Below the pieces are notes generated by a model. That model was not told where the DNA came from and made no database searches. It saw only the letters and a program-made list of their open reading frames with translations. A program made the translations under genes and the position numbers. Below, piece by piece: positions 40,259-46,876 of a stretch of DNA of 46,876 nt. Each line of letters begins with the position of its first letter. Position 1 is the stretch's first letter. The stretch is from Pseudoalteromonas sp. SMS1. GTDB taxonomy: Bacteria > Pseudomonadota > Gammaproteobacteria > Enterobacterales > Alteromonadaceae. Where the stretch lies: NCBI RefSeq assembly GCF_021530565.1, contig NZ_JAKGBI010000031.1, forward strand, positions 1 through 46,876, given 5' to 3'.

Positions 40259-42460
40259 TTAAAACTGACCTACGACAGAAATAAAGTACTTAGGCTCCCG
40301 GTAAGCGCGGCGATACTCCAATCTACTTATATCAGATTGTGTATATTCACCTTCATACCTTTGACGCGTAACATAGTACTCTTGCCCAAAGAGATCCTTG
40401 CCTTCTACTCGAAGCTTAAAATCATGACTTATCTGATAATCTAACGTCATGATGGCCTCCGTTTTGTTGTCGAAATGCCCCTGCAAATCATGCCTATAAA
40501 AGTCAAAATCACCGTCGTTTTCAAATGCCAAACTCATCGATAAGCCCGGCAGCACATCGGTTTTAACTATTTTAACATTCCACTCGTTATTACTGAGGCG
40601 GCGAATATCTGTCTTTTGACCTGTGTAAGGGTTAATCATTTCAGATTTTCTCATTGTATACACAAGGCTAACCAATGTGTTCTCAACACCAAAAGCTTCA
40701 AGCCCGAAGTTTGTATTGAGCTCTATACCATACTCCTTGCCGCGCTCAATATTGCCATCTCCTGAGCGCGTTTTTAAAGGAATTTCAGTCAGCAGGTCAC
40801 TTATATCGTGGTAATACGGTGTGACGGTAAAACTCCCTTCAGTGTCCAGCCACTGCCTTTCAAGGCTAACAGAAAGCTCATCCCGTACCTCGGGTTTCAA
40901 ATCGGGGTTCGTTTCTTCCAAAATAGACAAGTCACGATTGTACCATGGTACAAAATCTTCAAGATCCAACTGACTAACCGTGCGGACATAATTAAAACGC
41001 GCTTGATATTGCGCATCGATGTCGTAGCGTACGTTTAACCTTGGCTTAATATAAGAGAGTGTGCGGGCATTGTCGCGCTTAACGGTTTCAGCCTCTTCAC
41101 GCGCCATACTGCCATCCAAAATGGATACATCAGTGACCACATCGATGGAGGCTCGCTCATAAATTAATGAGGATTGAATGTTTAGGTCAGACGATACGGT
41201 GTAGTTGTAATTGATGAATGTTTCACTTCTTACTTCCTCGATGTCATTGAGCTCTACTTTTTTATCTCCACTCGCGCCATATATAAATTGCAAGTTTTCA
41301 TTGTGACTATTCACTGCGGACTCAAAACCCGCATCCACAGAGTGCCTATCATTTATCGTATACTTCCAATTGGCACGAAGTACGGTTTCTTTTGTTGTGA
41401 ACACCCTTGGAAAGCTGTAGTCCAACACCCCCAATTGGTCTCCTGTCATCTCATACTTCCATGACTGATCATTAGAATCTGCTCGGTTAGCAATGAAACG
41501 TAACTTAAGTTGGTGTGCTGAATTTAGCTGATGAGTAATGTCACCACTCAATTCCCACTGTTCCGTTTCCCAATCGTATAGCAGGGCATTTTTACTGGCT
41601 TCATTGGCTATCCAATCTTGAATATCTGTTTCGGTTATGCTGTCGACTCGGCTTTGGGCGTAAAGCCCATTTAGATTGAACGTGGTTTTTTCAGCACCGA
41701 AAAACTCCATTCCTGCGAAGATTTGTTCATTTTTATACCAGTTATCACGAACACGCTCATAGTGCGACATAGGTTGGGAGTTGGGTTGATGATAATCATC
41801 TGACGTGGTCATTAAATTAGGATTAACATCCCGCTCTATGCCAACTCGGTATTTAAATGCTTCAGCACTGTCACTGTATATCAACGAACCATAATATTTA
41901 ATGCCCAAACCAGGGGTCGACACTGTGCCTACCGACGCCAGCAAAGAAGCATTTATCTTTTCTTTAAGAACCACATTGATCACTAAGCCATCACTTTGCA
42001 CATCAAGGTTCGCACTTGTCCCCCGGATTAGTTCAATATATTCGACATCTTTGGCTTGGATTTTAGTTAATTCACTTTCAATATTAATTTCTTTTCCTGA
42101 TAAACGTCGACCATTAATCAGCAAAGGTTCGCCTGCAGAGCCAAAACCCCGTGCCTGTTGTGTATCTCCCAATTTAATTAAGACAGCGTTGGCGCCCGGT
42201 GTATTCTCCAACATGTTGTATAGTGTTTGTGGCTCAAACTCCTCAAAGTATTGCGCTTCATACCTTTGAGTATTTGACTCCACTTGAAGTTGGTTCGCGT
42301 CAGCCAAAGCCATATGAGACCAACCGGCGTAAAGCCCAGATATGCCAAATAATAAGTTATATATAACTTTGCTGAGTTTGTGTTGGCGTAGCCCAATCCC
42401 ATGCGTGTTCGAGTTTTTACGATGTTGAAGAGTGTTAGTCACTACAGTAGCGCTTGTCAT
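40259..42460 (-). CDS. TonB-dependent outer-membrane receptor
   Basis: 733 residues from the ATG at 42460 (TTTAGGA upstream); a GTG seven codons earlier is rejected. A long, basic N-terminal extension precedes the hydrophobic core of the signal peptide (cleavage near ALA|DANQLQ, about residue 55). Then the plug domain: 'LYNMLENTPGANAVLIKLGD', 'GEPLLINGRRLSGKEINIES' and 'IQAKDVEYIELIRGTSANLD'. The remaining ~550 residues are amphipathic strands with aromatic girdles, ending in '...FISVVGQF' with the C-terminal Phe typical of outer-membrane barrels. The ligand is unknown; no Fur box is seen upstream. Confidence 0.9.
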   Translation of the reverse strand: MTSATVVTNTLQHRKNSNTHGIGLRQHKLSKVIYNLLFGISGLYAGWSHMALADANQLQVESNTQRYEAQYFEEFEPQTLYNMLENTPGANAVLIKLGDTQQARGFGSAGEPLLINGRRLSGKEINIESELTKIQAKDVEYIELIRGTSANLDVQSDGLVINVVLKEKINASLLASVGTVSTPGLGIKYYGSLIYSDSAEAFKYRVGIERDVNPNLMTTSDDYHQPNSQPMSHYERVRDNWYKNEQIFAGMEFFGAEKTTFNLNGLYAQSRVDSITETDIQDWIANEASKNALLYDWETEQWELSGDITHQLNSAHQLKLRFIANRADSNDQSWKYEMTGDQLGVLDYSFPRVFTTKETVLRANWKYTINDRHSVDAGFESAVNSHNENLQFIYGASGDKKVELNDIEEVRSETFINYNYTVSSDLNIQSSLIYERASIDVVTDVSILDGSMAREEAETVKRDNARTLSYIKPRLNVRYDIDAQYQARFNYVRTVSQLDLEDFVPWYNRDLSILEETNPDLKPEVRDELSVSLERQWLDTEGSFTVTPYYHDISDLLTEIPLKTRSGDGNIERGKEYGIELNTNFGLEAFGVENTLVSLVYTMRKSEMINPYTGQKTDIRRLSNNEWNVKIVKTDVLPGLSMSLAFENDGDFDFYRHDLQGHFDNKTEAIMTLDYQISHDFKLRVEGKDLFGQEYYVTRQRYEGEYTQSDISRLEYRRAYREPKYFISVVGQF

Positions 42461-42638
42461 TATTATTATTCCTAAATTCACTGTGGGTAATTATATTTTT
42501 TAGGAACACAACTAAATAGACACAGAAGGTAAACTTATCCGAGGAATATTTTTACAAAACTTTGCACTTGAGTTTAGCCAGTAAACTTTACAAAAAGCAG
42601 CTCAGGTTTAGACACTGCTTTTTAAGTATAAAAACCAG

Positions 42639-44174
42639 TTATTGACTCAGGTTGTCTCGTACGACTTGGTCTAAAAAGCGCACCCCCCAACCTTGTGACC
42701 CCTTAGGCGCAATCGCAATGGGGTGATTTAACCAATCCACACCCGCAATATCTAAATGAACCCAAGGGAGATCTTCATCCACAAACGTGGCAACGACCGC
42801 AGCTCCTATGCTCGCCCCTGGATTACCGGCCCCTGAGTTCTTAATATCCGCTATATCAGACTTGATTTGTTTAAAGAAGTTTGGGTGAAGAGGCAGTGGC
42901 CAAACAGCTTCTCCGCTTATTTCACCCACGGACATCATACGCTGTGCGAGTGACCAGTCCCGTGTAATCATTGCGGCATATTCATCACTCAAAGCACGTG
43001 CAGCTGAGCCTGTTAAAGTGGCAATGTTGACTAACATTTTCGGTTTAAACTCATCTTGCGTGTATCTCACCGCATCTGCCAAAAGCAATCGCCCTTCCGC
43101 ATCTGTTGAAATGATTTCGATGGTTGTACCTTGCATGGTAGTTAACACATCTCCCGGTCTAATCGCATCTTCCGCAGGCATATTTTCAGCTAAAGGCATC
43201 ACCCCCACTAGGTTCACATTTTCGCCACGACTTGCGACCGCGAGTAGTGCACCCGCGACGGCTGCAGCGCCAGACAAGTCCGATTTCATTTGCCACATGC
43301 CACTGTTTTTCTTGAGACTTATACCACCGGTATCAAAGGTAATACCTTTTCCTACAAGCGCAATTGGCGCCGCTTTTTTCGCGCTTCCTCGATAGTGGAT
43401 AACCAACATACGAGGCTCATGAATCGAGCCCAGGCCAACCCCCAAAATGGCCCCCATTCCGCGCTTTTTCATGTCTCTGACATTTAATACGTCAATATCA
43501 ACATTGTCTATACCATCAAAGGCCTCCTTCACTCTCTTAACAAAGCTTTGAGGATAAATACCTTTACCAGGCTCTGAAGCCATATCGCGTGTTAAATGAA
43601 CGCCTTTAACAATATACCGAAGGTCATTATCATACTTTTTGGCGGCCGTTTTATAGTCATGGCTTTGTATCAAAAAATGTCTGGGGTCAGATTTGGCAGC
43701 CTGTGCTTTGTATTTGTCAAAATGATAATCACGTAGCGCAGCCCCCATTGCGACCCACGCTTCTGGTACAGTCACTTGCGAGTTAAGGCTATCGGTGATC
43801 ACAGCGAATTGGTTCTGGCCATTAGCAGGGGTAGCTGCGGCAGCATATCCGCCCAAGTCCTGCAATTGAGATTGGCCTAACATCTTTTGACCCGCACCAA
43901 TCATCGTTATCTGAGCGAAAGGCGCTAAACCGTAAAAAGTCTGAGTTTCACCAAATGCGCCTTTAAATCCTGCACTTTCAATCGCCAGACGAAGTTGCCC
44001 CTTGGTTTTTTGATCCACTTGGGCAGACAAGCCCGATAGCGGGTGTTCATAATTAACGAATACAATAAGGTGTTTATTTTGCTCAAGACTGAGCGGAGAA
44101 AACTGGACTTGAGGTAACGCTTGAATGGCATTTGCAAACACCAGTGCAAGCAAAGCAAAAATGAATCTAACCAT
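42639..44174 (-). CDS. Secreted M17 leucyl aminopeptidase
   Basis: 511 residues from the ATG at 44174. It begins with a signal peptide (MVRFIFALLALVFANAIQA), unusual for a family that is normally cytosolic. The C-terminal catalytic domain is complete: 'VGKGITFDTGGISLK' (Lys and Asp metal ligands), 'MKSDLSGAAAVAGAL', and the M17 signature 'STDAEGRLLLADAVRY' (about residues 352-367, Asn of NTDAEGRL replaced by Ser). 'MLVNIATLTGSAARAL' follows. It is a two-metal aminopeptidase cutting N-terminal residues, here probably in the periplasm or outside. AGTGGA precedes the start. Confidence 0.92.
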   Translation of the reverse strand: MVRFIFALLALVFANAIQALPQVQFSPLSLEQNKHLIVFVNYEHPLSGLSAQVDQKTKGQLRLAIESAGFKGAFGETQTFYGLAPFAQITMIGAGQKMLGQSQLQDLGGYAAAATPANGQNQFAVITDSLNSQVTVPEAWVAMGAALRDYHFDKYKAQAAKSDPRHFLIQSHDYKTAAKKYDNDLRYIVKGVHLTRDMASEPGKGIYPQSFVKRVKEAFDGIDNVDIDVLNVRDMKKRGMGAILGVGLGSIHEPRMLVIHYRGSAKKAAPIALVGKGITFDTGGISLKKNSGMWQMKSDLSGAAAVAGALLAVASRGENVNLVGVMPLAENMPAEDAIRPGDVLTTMQGTTIEIISTDAEGRLLLADAVRYTQDEFKPKMLVNIATLTGSAARALSDEYAAMITRDWSLAQRMMSVGEISGEAVWPLPLHPNFFKQIKSDIADIKNSGAGNPGASIGAAVVATFVDEDLPWVHLDIAGVDWLNHPIAIAPKGSQGWGVRFLDQVVRDNLSQ

Positions 44175-44186
44175 GCTGTTATCCAC

Positions 44187-44425
44187 TTAATAAATTGAAA
44201 TCTACTATCATGTACTTTGAATCGAAACTCAGCCTGATATCCACTCAAGTGTCACCAAGGCTATAGTCGGTTGAGACTCTACACGTTTAGTTATATTGTA
44301 ACTATTTGTTATCGACGAATGAGGCCAAAAATGCTTTGTACCTACTAAAAACACAAATAAAGTGCGCTAGAGTATCATTGTCTAGCAATCAAGTGGCATG
44401 CTGTAACCTGTGCAATGTATACACA
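44187..44425. other. Intergenic region without a gene
   Basis: About 240 bases between two leftward genes. It must hold the aminopeptidase promoter. I see no terminator of strong shape for the EF-hand gene that ends at 44426. Confidence 0.4.
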
Positions 44426-45400
44426 TCACACAACATAGTCCACTTGCTGTATGAGGTTTGCATTGCCTTCTTCGTCAAGGTAAAAGCCAGACTTTCGAAC
44501 GGCCCCCTTGAGTTCACCTTGCTCTCTAATGTTCAGTGGCGTATCAACATTTTGTAACCCAATCGCGCCTATGTTTGCCTCCTGTAATGACAGTAATTTG
44601 TCTTCTCCAGCGTTCTTAATCCACACTTTAAGACTATCGAATACTTCATCATTTTCATCAATAAACCCATTACCATCTTCATCATATAACGATAAATCAG
44701 CAAAACCATTCCCACTCAAAGCACCAAATAACTCATTACCGTTATCTATCAAGTCATTTTTATTTAGATCTAATGCCAAGTAACCATAACCTTTTTTAAG
44801 ATACGCAAAGCTGTCAGCTTTGCCGTCTGCATCAATATCAAAACGCATATTCTTGTTGTCTAGTTCAACGGATTTATTTGTGAAACTAATGATGAGTGGA
44901 TCTTTCATATTTACATTTTCGATTGTGCGTTGATAGCTAGTATGGGACTGTTCAAATAGCGCTTTGAAAGCAAAGTTTATCTGCTTACCCCCTTCTAATG
45001 TAAGCTGCCCATCCATTTGTAAAGCATTGGATTGGTACTCCTGCGTCAATCGCTCAACGATAATTTGAGTCGCGTCATTTTGCTCAGCTTCTTCACCTCC
45101 AACACGTGAAATAAGCCTAGACATTTCCATATGCGATAGGTCTTTACCCACAACGTCGCCAAACCATTCAACATCTTTTCCTGTCAACTTTTGAACGAGC
45201 AATTTTAAAATGTACGTTTTCGCATCTGTTTGCATGGACAGCTCACTTTCACTCACTTTGACATTATTAGACAAAGGTGTCGCTGTGTTTGAGGTTTGAC
45301 TTTGGACTCCCTCTCCTGCTACCTCAGATCGCGCTTCATAAACATGGGTTTCGCTTTCATGTTTATTCATCAGATTGATGTGTGCATTTTCAATTTTCAT
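44426..45400 (-). CDS. EF-hand-like calcium-binding protein
   Basis: 324 residues from the ATG at 45400 (GGAGG at good distance); the frame is open 20 codons further up but without a Shine-Dalgarno. No signal peptide. The first ~190 residues are polar and helical. From about 200 come calcium-loop motifs: 'DIDADGKADSF', 'LDLNKNDLIDNGNELFG', and 'YDEDGNGFIDENDEVFDSLK'. This is the 'DLNxNxxIDNGxELFG' module found near the ends of many RTX-type and large secreted proteins, here alone in a small protein. Function unknown; calcium binding is a firm inference. Confidence 0.75.
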   Translation of the reverse strand: MKIENAHINLMNKHESETHVYEARSEVAGEGVQSQTSNTATPLSNNVKVSESELSMQTDAKTYILKLLVQKLTGKDVEWFGDVVGKDLSHMEMSRLISRVGGEEAEQNDATQIIVERLTQEYQSNALQMDGQLTLEGGKQINFAFKALFEQSHTSYQRTIENVNMKDPLIISFTNKSVELDNKNMRFDIDADGKADSFAYLKKGYGYLALDLNKNDLIDNGNELFGALSGNGFADLSLYDEDGNGFIDENDEVFDSLKVWIKNAGEDKLLSLQEANIGAIGLQNVDTPLNIREQGELKGAVRKSGFYLDEEGNANLIQQVDYVV

Positions 45401-45460
45401 ACGCCCTCCAGACATACCAATGCACTTCTTTATCGGCAAGAAAGGTGGTTTTTTGAGCAT

Positions 45461-45910
45461 GTTTTAAATGTTTCTTCGAATGTCCGCCTATCGCAATGGA
45501 TTAACCGCATGCAACGCTTTTTAGGGAAGATTACGTGTGGCCTGACAACACCTAGTATCAAGGGTGTCTTCTGTTCTTTTAATCGTCACTTTCTAACACC
45601 CGAGTCGTAAGCATATGCAGTCACGTTGAGTTTAAAACTCGCAGTTGATAGAAGGTAAGCACATGAAATGACTTCTTTGCCCTAAACTGACTGAGAAGGA
45701 TTGCGACACTCCTGCTAATTTAATAACGATGGCCGCCATTTCATCAGTAAAAGAGCAGCTGACTATTGTGTGAACAAGTCGACCAATTTCCAATCATTTA
45801 ACTAATAGAATCAATTAATTATGATTTTTCATATTTTGTATTTCGCGCAAACAATATAGACTTTTGCTTTTAACATCTCCGCTTTACAAAAGGTCATAAG
45901 TTATCTATAC
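45461..45910. other. Divergent intergenic region without a gene
   Basis: About 450 bases between the leftward EF-hand gene and the rightward small secreted protein gene. The right half (45780-45860) is AT-rich and probably has the promoter of the latter. No repeat, RNA or gene is seen. Confidence 0.4.
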
Positions 45911-46306
45911 ATGAAAAAAAGTTTACTCGTACTCTCATTGCTTCTATCGGCTTCAGCCGCTGCAAATGATCCTCTAGATATCTGTTTAATTACTGGTGAG
46001 CCTTCTTTAGATGTATCATTTCAGAAAATTCATAAAATAAAATATGACAAAGGGACATATGGGAGTGTTTCTGGCATTTTACCCCACTTTGCGAGAAAGG
46101 CAGACGCTGTCAATGCCAATGCAGTCGTCAATTATGTTGGCTCACAACGATTTGGATTTTTCCCTTGGCGATTTGTCCGCCCTGTTGTAAGAGGTGAAGC
46201 TGCTAAATTACATCTGCGTGACGGACAAACTTGTGAGAGTATCGGTGGTGCAACCATCCGAGAAGTTATTCAAACCAATATCGAACCTCACCTAATTAGA
46301 AGATAA
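45911..46306 (+). CDS. Small secreted protein, unknown
   Basis: 131 residues. A signal peptide (1-18, cleavage AAA|ND) is followed by 'FARKADAVNANAVVNYVGSQ' and 'RFGFFPWRFVRPVVRGEAAK', a pattern shared with small periplasmic or lipoprotein-like proteins whose alpha-beta core collects 'GANAVVN' motifs (YbjQ/RcsF-like in style, not clearly homologous). Two cysteines (ICLI and TCES) may form a disulfide. The Shine-Dalgarno is weak. A 10-bp hairpin follows the stop. Confidence 0.65.
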   Translation: MKKSLLVLSLLLSASAAANDPLDICLITGEPSLDVSFQKIHKIKYDKGTYGSVSGILPHFARKADAVNANAVVNYVGSQRFGFFPWRFVRPVVRGEAAKLHLRDGQTCESIGGATIREVIQTNIEPHLIRR

Positions 46307-46324
46307 CTTCCACTGTGCGGTTAC

Positions 46325-46353
46325 AATCGCAGCAGCCTAAAGTTGCTGCGATT
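46325..46353 (+). terminator. Hairpin after the small secreted protein gene
   Basis: AATCGCAGCA (46325-46334) pairs fully with TGCTGCGATT (46344-46353); only three T follow. It begins 19 bases after the stop codon and probably ends that transcript. Confidence 0.55.
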
Positions 46354-46366
46354 TCAGCAAAAATAA

Positions 46367-46388
46367 AATAAAAAACGCACAAGGCGTC
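46367..46388 (-). terminator. Probable terminator of the repeat-containing gene
   Basis: Read leftward, ACGC and GCGT form a short stem (complement of 46373-46385) followed by six T and a further T-rich stretch. It starts about 30 bases after the stop codon at 46418. The stem is short, so the call is tentative. Confidence 0.4.
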
Positions 46389-46417
46389 TAGCTTAGCAAG
46401 CCGTTTACTTTTGCAAG

Positions 46418-46876
46418 CTATTTACAGCTATTATCCATATATTGGTAGGTATAGATACCGAACGCTTTTTTTATGACTGCGGTGTTCGAGTCGACGACTT
46501 CATAGCTGATGCCAACCTTGTCCAAAGCCTCTAAAACGCCTTTACAATCCATACCCTCACTTGGTTGAGGAAGTGATTTGAACAGTGAGATAGCATTAAT
46601 TATATTATTGCCTGAGGTGTTTTTTACAAACGACATCGATAGCCGAGGTTGGGTTTCTAATTTTTGCGCTTCTTCTTTGCTTAACTTTGTTCCTGTCACT
46701 GTAATTTTTGGCTCTGCAACAGGTTTTTCCGGCTTTACTGATTCTTCAACCGAAGAAGAGGATTCTGATTTTTGCGTTTCTTCTTTGCTTAGCTTTGTTC
46801 CTGTCACTGTAATTTTTGGCTCTGCAACAGGTTTTTCCGGTTTTACTGATTCTTCAACCGAAGAAGAGGATTCTGA
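46418..46876 (-). CDS. Protein with 36-residue tandem repeats, C-terminal part
   Basis: The 152 visible residues are the end of a gene that continues beyond the right edge; the apparent start at 46807 is only a GTG inside a repeat. Two 36-residue repeats are visible, each holding 'SESSSSVEESVKPEKPVAEP' and 'KITVTGTKLSKEE', and the array may go on outside. They are Glu/Lys/Pro/Ser-rich and probably extended linkers. The last ~75 residues form a different, folded domain ('NIINAISLFKSLPQPSEGMD', 'VGISYEVVDSNTAVIKKAFG') with two cysteines. Family unknown. Confidence 0.75.
   Translation of the reverse strand, partial: SESSSSVEESVKPEKPVAEPKITVTGTKLSKEETQKSESSSSVEESVKPEKPVAEPKITVTGTKLSKEEAQKLETQPRLSMSFVKNTSGNNIINAISLFKSLPQPSEGMDCKGVLEALDKVGISYEVVDSNTAVIKKAFGIYTYQYMDNSCK
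46661..46876. repeat. 108-bp in-frame tandem repeat, two copies to the window edge
   Basis: Segments 46661-46768 and 46769-46876 differ at only about three of 108 positions, two of them silent or conservative. They code 36 residues each in the leftward gene. A decayed partial third copy begins below 46661 ('LSKEEAQKLETQ' junction). Confidence 0.88.

Noticed and set aside
42461..42638. Fur box before the TonB-dependent receptor gene
   Set aside because: No sequence close to the GATAATGATAATCATTATC consensus is seen, so iron control is not claimed.
1..46876. CRISPR arrays, tRNA genes, insertion sequences, prophage or integrase genes
   Set aside because: Read for spaced repeats, transposase/integrase motifs and cloverleaf-like stretches; none was found, so mobility of the bmp region is not claimed from this window.

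Overview
The window looks like a chromosomal segment of a marine gammaproteobacterium of the Pseudoalteromonas type. It has moderate-to-low GC, dense genes with good Shine-Dalgarno sites, many secreted or envelope proteins, and a complete brominated marine pyrrole/phenol (bmp) gene cluster of the kind known from Pseudoalteromonas luteoviolacea and relatives. I see no tRNA or rRNA gene, CRISPR array, integrase or transposase.

Layout. 1-9190: the start of a DUF342/FapA-like gene, then mostly leftward accessory genes: a large secreted repeat protein, a GNAT acetyltransferase, a secreted SnoaL-like protein, a PEP-mutase/isocitrate-lyase family enzyme with a divergent LysR regulator, a small RTX-repeat protein, a membrane-anchored helical-repeat protein and a secreted beta-helix (pectate-lyase-3) protein. 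9551-10864: a soluble PAS-PAS chemoreceptor. 10911-22291: the bmp cluster, as two divergent transcription units. Leftward bmp1-bmp7 comprises pyrrole genes bmp1-4, then phenol genes bmp5-6 and the coupling P450 bmp7. Rightward bmp8-bmp10 comprises the debrominase, ferredoxin and ferredoxin reductase. Terminators close both ends. The published logic is: Bmp4 loads proline on Bmp1, Bmp3 oxidises it, Bmp2 brominates and Bmp1 releases tetrabromopyrrole; Bmp6 makes 4-hydroxybenzoate, Bmp5 turns it into bromophenols; Bmp8 removes one bromine from tetrabromopyrrole; Bmp7 with Bmp9/Bmp10 couples the pieces (pentabromopseudilin, brominated biphenyls and diphenyl ethers).

22276-29331: a membrane fatty-acid-hydroxylase-like protein, then a leftward operon of a TauE/SafE-type exporter, a TetR regulator, an RND adaptor and an RND pump, plausible for toxic-product export. 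29332-35367: a LuxR-type regulator, an HxlR regulator without a usable start codon at its natural N-terminus, a wrecked mdaB-like quinone reductase pseudogene, then an intact peroxiredoxin, KefF-like reductase and KefB-like potassium efflux antiporter (thiol/electrophile stress genes), a gene remnant and a DUF3088 thioredoxin-fold protein. 35989-46876: small secreted proteins, a YgjV-like membrane protein, a methyltransferase, a P-loop kinase-like protein, a secreted HExxH protein, a TonB-dependent receptor, a secreted M17 aminopeptidase, an EF-hand-like protein and, at the right edge, an incomplete gene built on 108-bp tandem repeats.

The enzymes of the bmp system are already described. The less described signals are its regulatory structures: an attenuator-like hairpin between bmp2 and bmp3, an inverted repeat at the pyrrole/phenol boundary, and repeats plus a terminator-like hairpin between bmp1 and bmp8. 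The decayed HxlR-mdaB pair also stands out.
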